Assembly: GCA_947172415.1 (NCBI GenBank)
Contig: OX359197.1
Span: 5,581,673-5,645,672, forward strand
Reading direction: 5' to 3'
DNA length: 64,000 nt
Source: Chondrosia reniformis
Taxonomy: Eukaryota > Porifera > Demospongiae > Chondrillida > Chondrillidae
The position numbers and the translations under genes were made by a program. The notes under the pieces were generated by a model. That model searched no databases. It worked only from the letters and a program-made list of their open reading frames with translations, and had not been told where the DNA came from. Shown here in pieces: positions 40,801 through 48,479 of this stretch. Every line of letters starts with the position of its first letter. Position 1 is the first letter of the stretch.

Positions 40801-43800
40801 TGTTTGGCTTTGCTTGTAAAGCATAGCAGTTTCCATGCTTGCAAACTAGTTCTTTTCTTGCAGTGTTAATAAGATTTGAAGCATAATAATTATCTGAACA
40901 TGCTACATAAGATGGTTCGCTCCCCTGAGTGTAGACGCTGCAAACATATGAACACCTTATTTCATTTAAACATCGATATCTAAAATGCCATTCATTTATT
41001 CTTGAATCTTTTGGAGGAACAGAAGTAAACAACACACGCGGAGGTTCCAGATCTATTAAAAATGAGAAAGATAATGTTAAATATATATATTGCTTGGCCA
41101 ATATACGTATATTCTATAGATCATCACAAGCCTATTAAGATAATAACGTATATATAAGCCATGCACACTGACATTTGGTATGGGAAGATCTGAGACTTTA
41201 GACTTATTATAGAAGGAATGTCATATAAGGACTAACCAACAATCCAGCTATGGCTAACTGATGGTGCTACATTGCCTGCAGTGTCTGACCCTTGGATGAA
41301 AAGTATATGTAGCCCATGGCTCATGTTAACTAGAGTAATATTGTTGCCATTACAATCAATTTTGCTCAGACCAACTGGGGACTGAAGTGAACAGACTGAA
41401 GATGACTCTTCATTGTACTTCCATACTATTCTGGTGTTGTTGTTTGAAATAGTTGGAGCATTTACAAAAGTAAGTACAGGTGGTGTGATATCCACTATAT
41501 GGGAAGTATGAAATTAAAAATGAAACCAATAAAATTAATGTACATGATATTAATTAAGAGGCTAATCCAATTGCAACTTCTTAACACAACAAAGGAATTT
41601 AAGGTAATAAGAAACTAACATATAGTCACAGTCCAAATTGATGGATTTCTCATTGCTTCTGATTCAACACCACAAAAAGCAAAACCTTCAACAACCCCTA
41701 CACAAAATTGAACAAAGAAAAACCTAATATCCTATTTAGACAAGATTTAGCTCCTTAAAACAAGATAATAGCCTATTTAGCTCCTTAAAACAAGATAATA
41801 GCCTATTTATATAACTCATTAAAACAAGATAATAGCCTATTTAGCTCCTTAAAACAAGATAATAGCCTATTTAGCTCCTTAAAACAAGATAATAGCCTAT
41901 TTAGCTCCTTAAAACAAGATAATAGCCTCCTTAAAACAAGATAATAGCCTATTTAGCTCCTTAAAACAAGATAATAGCCTCCTTAAAACAAGATAATAGC
42001 CTATTTAGCTCCTTAAAACAAGATAATAGCCTATTTTAGCTCCTTAAAACAAGATAATAGCCTCCTTAAAACAAGATAATAGCCTATTTAGCTCCTTAAA
42101 ACAAGATAATAGCCTCCTTAAAACAAGATAATAGCCTATTTAGCTCCTTAAAACAAGATAATAGCCTATTTTAGCTCCTTAGATAATAAGTGCATGCTCA
42201 TGCCTGGATCTAATATGATATAATAGGACTCCTTCTCGACAAAAGGAAAAATCCTATTCAGTTGAAGAGTGTGTCCCTTTGTTTCTGGAGAATTAATCAC
42301 AGAGGTTGCTGATTCTGAAGCATCAACTTTTAGCACTTCAGTGCCATTCTTCAAAAGTGCTCGAATGAAGCGGTTTCTTGTCGATTTTCGAAACTAATCA
42401 GTATAAGAACATACATATTCTTGCATACATCTAAAATATGCATATATTTAGTACATTTATACAGACCTCTTGGTCAAAGGCAATGGTCCATATACTATGG
42501 TTTGATAGAATTTCACCAACAGGAAAGGGAGAACTCTGTATCACACGAGGAGCCTTTACTATATAAAATAATTAAATCCATGTACAGTACATTAATATTA
42601 TATATATTATAAGGAATTGAATGAAACTCTATAACAGACACATAGCCAACTAGATGTATATATATGTATATAATTCAGGGATGGTATGAAGATAATGTTC
42701 CTCAAGAGCATTTAAAAACAACTGCAGACTATATACGTACGTATCTGCAAAATCTATATATATTCGTACGTATGTAATCTACATATGCACACACATCAAG
42801 ATATATACCTAATATATCTGAGTGACCTAGTCAAATGTTTTGAGTGAATCTATAGGTTTATAATATAATAGTAGTGTATGGATACATACCTACCTCCAAC
42901 ACCAAAAGTTAAGCACCTTTCTTCTGTTAATAAACTACATATAGTAAATTTAAGCATTTAAACACACACAGAAATATACATACATACATATATACATGCA
43001 CAAACACACCACTACATATAGTGGTGTGTGTGCATGTGTACATTATAAATTTATATTTTGGTGTTGAGGTTCAAGAAGAATGCATTATATATATATGTTC
43101 ATGTATTAATTCAAAAAAATACAAACACAATTATAATAATATTATTTAAAAAGAAAATGTTATCAAAAGTAGAGATATTTAGATAGTCTTTGTAGTAAAC
43201 ATTTAAAATAATGTCATTATGTAAAAGGATATTGATCATTGATCAAAACATACAGTACATAATTGAACATACAATTATTAAAAGATCTACAGAGATTCAA
43301 TGTACATAATTATACATAGTATCGTACCCAGTACTTTCAATAGCTTGGAAGCAAAAAAGATGAATGCCAAACTGGTTAATATCAGGAGTCCAGGTTATGT
43401 TTATTTGCCATTCTTTATTATTCAGCTGTTGAATGTCAGATTTCCTCAATCCAGATGGTGATACAGTTTTAATTTCCACAATGCTATATAATATTTCAAG
43501 TGAAATATATATGTACATATACGTATGTATAACAGCAAATTTGAGACATTGAGATAATTTATAAGGGATGCTAGACTATATATATGGCATAACAATCATA
43601 TTTACACACCTACTAGTACACACATCTCTTACAATCCAATGTGTTTAATGCAGTGCTATTCACTTGGTTCACTTAATTCTATATGAATCTATTAAAAATC
43701 ACCTTATTCCAGTTATATCTCCTTCAACTCTAGCAATTATTGGCTCATGAAATGTGGAATTGGAAGGAATTGCCACACAGGATCCATCCTGCCTTGTGAT

Positions 43801-45989
43801 ACCAATAAATTCTGGATTTCTATAGCAAGGTGATTCAGCCACAAAAACATTAATTAAGAATTGTAATGGAACACTACTTAGTGGATTGTTATCAGCTGGT
43901 GTGGCAAAATCTTCTATTTGCAAAGCAACTGCATACCAACCAGTCCGATAGCTTGCACTTTCATAATAGATTTCACATTTTTTCTAACGTAAAATAAAAC
44001 TTCTATATATTCTCATAAACTATATTAATATATAATTCCATATATACGTACATATACGTACATTCATAGGGTTAGTTACAAGACACAACGTATATATAGT
44101 ATATATACCTCATCTAAAATAGCACCTGGAAATGTTTGACAAACTCCTGCACATTCTCCCAATTCATTTCGAGCCCATCTACACTTCACCACATCATTGT
44201 CAATGTCTTCCACTGTAGCACACATATAATAACATGCTTAAATTTTAGCAAAACTGCATAAATTACATATACATGTATACATAATATACACTTACTACTA
44301 CAACTACAATGAAGTACTATATATACGTATATACAGTTAATAAATTACGTAGGTTGTGAAGTATACAACCAATTTAAATAGAAAAGCGGTACCACAAAAA
44401 GAGTTACAATGTATTATAATAATAGAGGATAGAAACTAAATCCGTATATGGAAAATAGTGTCAAATATGGATAAACTGAGGTCGGATATACAATTCATGC
44501 AGTATGTACTAGGTACATATATATATATAATGATCCCCATAAGCAGCCTGTTTGCATATATATATAATTATATAACCCACCAGGTATTTTGATGGTGTGA
44601 TTGCATCCATGTTGCAGCCTAATGATGGGTGTAATGGCAGAAATTGGAGATGTATTAATTTCCCCTGTATCCATTCTTCTAGTCAAATTAACTTTCACTC
44701 GTACTTCCCAACCGCCACCCCCTATGACTAAAGAGATCCAGGCGGCTCCTGTAAAACTATAATTGTACATGTAATATATAATTTTGGTACTTATGTACAT
44801 ATGTATGCACTGTGTATAAGAGTGTATCTCAACGTTTCAATGTTACATTTTCTGGTAGCAGGGTACATTTTACATAATATACATTACGTTACATACAGTG
44901 CAGTGACTGAATTTGCACTATTTAAAACGTTTGATTGTTATATGTATATAGGATTCAGAGCTTTTTGAAACTTGCACAGTGTAGTGCTTGATAGTAGCTA
45001 TCATCAAAATTAAAATGGATTTTACCCTGCCCACTCATGTCTCCTGAAGAGCACAATGAGCTAAGAGGTGGAAACAAAGTCTCCCTTTAGCTTCTCAAAG
45101 GGTTAGTCGAGCCATAGAGAGCTATTTCACCTTATGGGACTCATTGGTATATGGCATACAGTGGAAGACTGAGTGGATACTCTGTTCATATATATAAGTA
45201 CACCCAAATACTGGTGGAGCAGATAAGAGGTCCAGCCAAAAGTGGGTAGTTATAATTACAAAAAAATTAGGGGAATTTAAGCTTCAAAGCCGTGATCATA
45301 AAGTTTCTATTGATATCATCATTTGACACTGGGGGTAAAAATGCTTTATGGTTTATAAGTTTGGACAAATTCTTTACTATATACAGTTGATTCATGATCA
45401 CATAAATTATAGGCTCAATGAATTATTGTAGCCAGAATATGGACTGCATGATAATGTATTGAGTGTATATTTATATAGCATGCTGTATCGCATATGTACG
45501 TAGGTCTATATAGATGATTTGTCAGTCCATGGAGGGGCTCACGATGCTTCAAATTCTAGTGCTGAAGTGTTGAAACGATAGGATCTTCCTCCAGCAGTCC
45601 AATCTTCAATTTGACTAAAATCAATACAGTGGAACTGCATGCTTCCCACATTACCTATACAGCCTATTCGACAATCTAATGAACCACTTCCAATTAGTCT
45701 CTCAGAGTCATCGATAATTTCCTGATCACAGAAAAGTCCTCCAAAGCTTCTCCTCCAAGCAATCCGAAAATTAATTTCAATCTGTAAAACAGATATACGT
45801 ATATATATATACAAGTTGCAGTACATGAAAATAGGTTTTTTTTAAATATCTATTGTAAACCATACATACAGTATAGAGATCATCAAATTCCTCTATAGGC
45901 TTCCATGCTATGCTGGCACCACGAAAGTGACTGGAAGAAGTCAAAGAAATTAGGGTAAGGACCATACAGTAGAAAATACTGTAATGCAT
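15055..45989 (-). CDS. Giant secreted CARDB / YD-RHS / EGF / FN3 protein
   Basis: About 40 exons encode roughly 4,100 aa. The chosen start at 45989 gives a signal peptide (MHYSIFYCMVLTLISLTSS). Domain order: Cys/Trp-rich N-terminal module, Ig-like/HYR-like repeats, at least eight CARDB-type repeats, PPC/IPT-like domains, about 20 YD repeats, an RHS core, bacterial surface-protein domains, two EGF-like domains and a final FN3 ending at TGA 15055-15057. No transmembrane helix was found in the spliced reading, so an extracellular or matrix protein is likely. YD/RHS proteins include bacterial polymorphic-toxin carriers and animal teneurins; this one lacks the type II membrane N-terminus of teneurins and looks closer to bacterial surface proteins with added animal domains. 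One coding exon is split by a DNA transposon at 30934-40865, so this haplotype may give only a truncated product unless the element is spliced out or excised. The binding partner is unknown. Confidence 0.8.
17360..18933 (-). other. RHS gene: bacterial surface-protein domain after RHS core
   Basis: Exons 18933-18791, 18520-18290, 18133-18022, 17861-17669 and 17488-17360. Residues YKIRFENDPNATAPAQRI, then RTFRIGSFGFGDF, PPNNGTSGQGFVTF, IIFDQNEEIKTPPIFNT are the hallmarks of a domain common in very large bacterial surface proteins, with the same order and spacing. It spans several introns here, so it is a settled part of an animal gene and not contamination. The exon border near 17669 is approximate. 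Confidence 0.65.
19045..19348 (-). other. RHS gene: helical linker exons
   Basis: Exons 19348-19286 and 19206-19045 encode a Lys-rich, amphipathic helical stretch (LGEVIDKILGK; TKDFIESALDKKKNFNIKET). No family is recognised. It connects the RHS core tail with the next bacterial-type domain. Confidence 0.55.
19442..20129 (-). other. RHS-repeat-associated core domain
   Basis: Exons 20129-19909 and 19807-19442. The sequence matches the bacterial RHS core closely: YEYDPFGNV, then YHMKARLYDPENGRFISPDP, then NNLYVYAYNTPLAVKDPTG. In bacteria this core closes the YD shell and is followed by a variable C-terminal effector. Here it is followed by a basic, Ala-rich segment with repeated RKAV/GRAAL units (RAAIRKAVPLGRAALRKA and on), of unknown function. 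No nuclease or deaminase motif was seen in it. Confidence 0.85.
20258..20375. repeat. 34-bp tandem repeat in an RHS-gene intron
   Basis: About three copies of a unit containing ATAAATATACCCCTACATAT, period 34 bp (ATACCCCT at 20273, 20307 and 20341). It is non-coding. Confidence 0.8.
20643..24005 (-). other. RHS gene: YD-repeat shell exons
   Basis: Exons 24005-23858, 23462-23329, 23247-22998, 22727-22340, 22206-21916, 21817-21042, 20961-20844 and 20746-20643. The block opens with a typical RHS entry (RRTTGPFGKGWLIPW) and contains about 20 YD-type units such as YSYDPSGQL, FEYDALGQL, IAYDHRGNR, FSYDEDGNM and YHYEPLGNL. YD repeats build the beta-spiral shell known from RHS toxins and teneurins. 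All exon phases join in frame. Confidence 0.85.
24232..30455 (-). other. RHS gene: HYR-like, CARDB and IPT-like block
   Basis: Exons 30455-29398, 29275-29155, 29091-28987, 28695-28511, 28433-28272, 28068-25911 (2.2 kb) and 25719-24232 (1.5 kb). The first exon starts with two HYR/Ig-like repeats (CGEDFSPNRTGIPEVVDNSD; TRTWFASDDCGNQATF), then an FN3-like unit. At least eight CARDB-type repeats follow, recognised by PDLxVxDL ... W.V.N.G ... W.D.I.LS (for example DLTVNDIRI ... WEVANRGNLT). The 3' exon holds PPC-like and IPT/TIG-like segments (LSIQPTSASPLGNVTVHF). The exceptional exon lengths contrast with the short exons elsewhere in the gene. Confidence 0.8.
28720..28893. repeat. MITE family A, copy 5 (intronic)
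   Basis: It has the ends TTTTTAGTCTTTTGAG and GATGCTCAAAGATT plus the internal GCTGAAGAAGACTCCCATGG found in other copies. It lies in an intron of the RHS gene. Confidence 0.7.
32110..32874 (-). CDS. Transposon-borne 254-aa protein, unknown
   Basis: A single open frame starts MANYHYPKTSEDLWKKKIRQ. The N-terminus is highly basic (RRKQRVRRKLN), the middle acidic, and residues about 170-235 are predicted helical/coiled-coil (VSELKNLEDRAVHEIRQYRD). No family is recognised. Inside a CACTA element it could be an accessory DNA-binding protein analogous to TnpA, but that is only positional inference. Upstream exons may exist. Confidence 0.6.
   Translation of the reverse strand: MANYHYPKTSEDLWKKKIRQRRKQRVRRKLNLERTRRVFEYDPNPSMLVPADLLTPPNSEKKKPQDAQQQGFTENHELEDNGERPKLTLVRPEEDPDDLPYDHEKWDAYFRETNLQRTSDWIKKCKVYDTVGKGREEIGHTDIQPKSSKIDTEFHKHALAAENVINDRLSLPEQYIVNRHVSELKNLEDRAVHEIRQYRDKVEELGIELDTKRKQYNTSKLAIREFYRNKILEGGCRAGRMVLLGAQSKDNRTE
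33072..34190. repeat. 49-bp satellite array within the transposon
   Basis: About 22-23 copies of a 49-bp unit containing GATTGGTACAGCCCGAAGCA and GGCTCCCCATGTTCTAAG. Higher-order patterning is visible: units alternate between AAGCTTGATTATTA and AAGATTGATTTTTA ends, and two units carry the same AAAGTTATTTTTTGGTTAGT variant (near 33540 and 33890), so multi-unit blocks were duplicated. It lies between the 254-aa frame and the ribozyme. Confidence 0.95.
34850..34901 (-). ncRNA. Type I hammerhead ribozyme
   Basis: On the - strand, 5' to 3': stem I CCACA (34901-34897), CUGAUGA (34896-34890), stem II GAGC, loop CAAGAA, GCUC (34889-34876), GAAA (34875-34872), stem III CAGCU, loop UAUAC, AGCUG (34871-34857), UC cleavage site (34856-34855), stem I UGUGG (34854-34850). 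All three stems are perfect and every invariant core base is present, including A15.1-U16.1 and C17; the first pair of stem II is G-C. Both ends of the RNA lie in stem I, making it type I. It starts about 220 bp downstream of the transposase stop on the same strand, so it should lie in that transcript's 3' region. Small stem III hammerheads are known from Penelope-like and other retroelements; here no retroelement was recognised. Confidence 0.9.
34941..34974. repeat. 15-bp perfect hairpin next to ribozyme
   Basis: The arms TGTGTGCTGCTTGCA and TGCAAGCAGCACACA are separated by TATG. It lies 40 bp 5' of the ribozyme in the ribozyme strand. Its role is unknown; it may be structural in the same RNA or a terminator-like palindrome. 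Confidence 0.8.
35124..38638 (-). CDS. Tnp2-like EnSpm/CACTA transposase
   Basis: A DDE-type transposase that would cut and move the surrounding element. Exon 1 (38638-38512) encodes a CxxC zinc-finger-like start (MDVERQSYVFCPHCNTSLAR). Several small acidic exons follow, then one large exon of about 840 codons. Tnp2 hallmarks: MLNIDFFQPFGHTPYSVGAI, LPREERFKPENILLVGIIPG, CDSPAARKVSGF with CxxC, IIDPMHNLLLGTAKHML, and HLHLLECINDFGP ... FERLNG. Likely catalytic residues are the D of NIDFF, the D of IIDPMHN and the E of FAFERLNG. The large exon has no stop or frameshift, so it may be functional. Small upstream exons were read from splice sites and are approximate. Confidence 0.85.
38945..40354 (+). 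CDS. Transposon-borne multi-exon protein, opposite strand
   Basis: Starting at MVEFNDDPRYVFEDPE, short exons at about 38945, 39062-39124, 39190-39340, 39481-39539, 39641-39729, 39804-39918, 39981-40135 and 40202-40354 join largely in frame. The product is acidic then coiled-coil (NLRLRIAKRRQRRQR), with a C-terminal VLHKHHWRSE ... LSELDKRYEDSLKKKAYRAP segment. It is divergent from the transposase gene, 307 bp away, in the arrangement typical of two-gene transposons. No family is assigned with certainty; the WRS/LD-R segment may be comparable to transposon-associated proteins in other invertebrates. Confidence 0.6.
41238..45989 (-). other. RHS gene: signal peptide and N-terminal Cys/Trp module
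   Basis: Exons 45989-45870, 45781-45543, 44756-44581, 44212-44109, 43983-43703, 43483-43328, 42934-42894, 42558-42467, 42393-42204, 41697-41620 and 41494-41237. The mature start is SHFRGASIAWKP; then GLFCDQEIID, GSLDCRIGCIGN, DWTAGGRSYRFN, VVKCRWARNELGECAGVC, GWYAVALQIEDFATP, LTEERCLTFGVG and NHSIWTIAFDQE. The spacing of W, C and GWYAVA suggests a defined N-terminal module; I believe related N-termini occur on other large marine-invertebrate proteins but cannot name a database family. The last exon is an Ig-like repeat (TPPVLTFVNAP ... GSDTAGNVAP). Confidence 0.65.
41741..42180. repeat. 30-bp minisatellite filling an intron
   Basis: About 14 units of CTCCTTAAAACAAGATAATA followed by GCCTATTTAG, mixed with a shorter 22-bp version lacking the last 8 bp. 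The array takes up most of the RHS-gene intron 42203-41698, whose donor appears to be GC instead of GT. Confidence 0.95.
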
Positions 45990-47149
45990 CCTCTCTCTAC
46001 CCTCCACAGAATAAGGTAACCGAGTAGTTGCAAATCATTTTATACCATTCAAAGTCACATACATATGCATGGTCACGTGCTAGTGTGCACTCCACCTCCT
46101 AATATGGATAATTAGGGATTAGTATAGACACATGTTGTGTACTAATAATATTATAGTGCTATATATACTTACATATATGTATGTATAACCCTAAAAGTGA
46201 GGCTTGCTTGCAAAATGATCTAATACTGACCTAAGACACAAAATTTTAATGGCCGGAGTTTTTTTACACCACGCCACAGTGGTTGTCTCAGAGTTCCTTG
46301 GAACTTTAATATTCCTTATCCCCATATATATGTTTTATTTTGTATGTTTCTTTGATAACCTTGCCTATCTTTATCTTTTAAACAACCAATTAAGAGCATC
46401 CATATTACATTAAACCATTGCCATGACAATTGTGCAGAAATATATATATTACTGTATATCTATCTGTTGTATTATTTCCATACATAAGATATGCTAATTA
46501 ATATAAATTTCAGACTGTAATTGAGGCCATATGAATTCAGGTGGCATACAGAACTTTTTGAAGTTAATATATTTTACTCACTGGCGCCCAGGAAAGCTGT
46601 AAAGTTCAATTAATAGGCCCAGGGGCAAAGTATAACTTAGCTACAGGACTTCATAATTCAATAACCTTAATGAATTTAAGATCATTACTATGTTTGATTT
46701 AGACTAGTCCTGTTGCAAGGTGGTTAGTTACTTCTGTAAAGATTGAATTTGAGGTTACACTTTGCTCTTGTATATACTCATAAATAACAAAACATGTTGT
46801 TTGGGCAGGATAGAGTGCATCACTTTGTCTTCTTCTAATCTGTCCCGAGACCATAATATTGGCTTCACATTGCATTATGCTGGCAGTGTTTATTGTAAGC
46901 ACTGTAATAGTCATATATATATGTATTTAATCAGTGCATGTTATTGAATAATGCATATACTTTTAATCTATTCGTTAATTCATTTTAACAGTGACGTACT
47001 GTGTACCCCACAATTATTCATTCAATTATACAAATACTTAAGACACCTCTATTCCATCGTTCATTTGCAAGGAATCTTTAATTCATATATTGAATTTTTT
47101 ATCAACTGTGCATGTACATGTATTAATTCAGATGATTATGAATCATCAA

Positions 47150-47250
47150 TCCCTGGGTATAGAAGACCGGCCCCCAGGGTTGAAACATCCGATTCTAAGA
47201 AAACAAGTGCATCTCTAGACTCTCAAAAGACCATCTCAAGATTTATATGT
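47150..47250. repeat. MITE family A, partial copy 6
   Basis: The right half only: AGTGCATCTCTAGACTCTCAA followed by AAGACCATCTCAAGAT, preceded by a CCCAGGGTTGAAACATCC version of the family centre. Confidence 0.6.
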
Positions 47251-47552
47251 AGATATGAAACTCTCCATCTTGTCAATAATTGGGGATATTTTTACAACTG
47301 CTATAATAGTTTAAATAGAAAAGATTAGATAGGAATTGATGGTTAATGAAAGGGGGAAATGTAGCCAATAAAATTGAAATGCATCAGACAGAAGTGTCAA
47401 TTGAAGGTATTATATGCTTCCAGATTGGATCAATTGTCCTGCCTGGTCCATATTTATTCATGGATTGTTTTGGATCAATATAGCCTCTTTTAACTTCCTT
47501 CTGCTTTTATGTTGTTCCCTCATGTAGATAAGTTATACAACATAACTCAAGA

Positions 47553-47662
47553 TCCAGTACTGATTGGTATGTAGTTTAATGTAAATAATTAACTCAACAA
47601 GAAACATCCAGTACTGATTGGTATGCAGTTTAACGTAAATAATTAACTCAACAAGAAACATC
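47553..47662. repeat. 54-bp direct duplication
   Basis: Two near-identical copies of a unit starting TCCAGTACTGATTGGTATG and ending AACTCAACAAGAAACA, at 47553 and 47607. It is non-coding. Confidence 0.85.
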
Positions 47663-48479
47663 CATATTTTCACTGAACATCAGATCAAAAGACAAAATGC
47701 AAAAATATAGTAACAAAAATACGTTTTGGATGAGTTGGGATAGTTCTTTGAAACAAAAAGTCATTTCTTGGTACACTCAACAAAAGCAAATGAACAAAAG
47801 GGTCTATATAGGTCTCATACACAGAAGAGAGACAGATTGAAAAATATGTAAAGCAAATGTATACACACTAATACAATAGAGATAAGGATAAGAATATGAA
47901 ATATAGAGCATTGTGATCAGTACCAGAATACAGCAAAACAGAACATGATGACAATGAACTAGCAAACACGGGACCTACAGTAAAAAGGGAAATAAAACAT
48001 TTTAGAAATACAATAATACAGTGGGACCATATTAATTTGTCTTCTGTATACTTACATACTACATACGCCGTTTGCTAAAGGTATAATACATATTTATGGT
48101 ATGTATGCTACATGAAAATTACTATATATTAATTTACAGTCTTACTACAGATTGAGATGCATACCATACATGCACTAGAGCTATGTACGTATTACATAGC
48201 TTACATATGTATGTATCAGTATGTCGCAATCTATGTGATACGATACCTACATACGTATAGACACAAGTACACATGCAGGTGCACAAACACAAATGATCAG
48301 AAGCTCCATGCTCTAAACCCTGTGACTACATTATACACTAAGATAACAGTACTCAGAGGAGGACACCATTTCTTCTTGTTCACTTTCAATAGCATAATAG
48401 TTACATGCGTACGTACGTAAGTGGTGTTTACCTGGTAAAATGGAAGTTGTTTGTCAAACACATTACTATGATTACTACA

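Larger units (their letters stand above)
30931..40868 (-). mobile_element. EnSpm/CACTA-type DNA transposon with TTA duplication
   Basis: The element proper is 30934-40865 (9,932 bp). Both ends start CACTGCAAGAAAA (13 bp identical inverted repeat) and are flanked by TTA at 30931-30933 and 40866-40868. Several TTTGCAA-type motifs crowd the subterminal 150 bp at both ends, as in CACTA elements. It carries a Tnp2-like transposase gene, a 254-aa open frame, an opposite-strand multi-exon gene, a 49-bp satellite and a hammerhead ribozyme. Intact ends, a perfect target duplication and a long intact transposase frame indicate a young, possibly active copy. The strand is that of the transposase. Confidence 0.93.
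30848..41052 (-). other. Coding exon split by the CACTA element
   Basis: The 5' part of the exon (41052-40866) encodes an Ig-like repeat ending NYYASNLI; the 3' part (30933-30848) resumes with NGLQYSISVIATDLVGN and ends at a GT donor. One copy of the 3-bp TTA joins the two halves in frame, giving SNLINGLQYS. Downstream reading matches the preceding repeat (HGLHILFIQGSDTAGNVAP). The exon was therefore whole before insertion. Read-through into the element adds about 75 codons before a stop. Confidence 0.9.
45990..48479. other. Gene-poor spacer between RHS gene and CELF
   Basis: This holds the upstream region of the RHS gene and the 3' flank of CELF. One MITE fragment and one tandem duplication were found. 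A 71-codon open frame around 46699-46914 (- strand) has no recognisable features. No convincing exon was seen. Confidence 0.6.

Noticed and set aside
46699-46914. 71-codon open frame on the - strand upstream of the RHS gene
   Set aside because: No domain, no clear splice context and no codon pattern setting it apart from chance.
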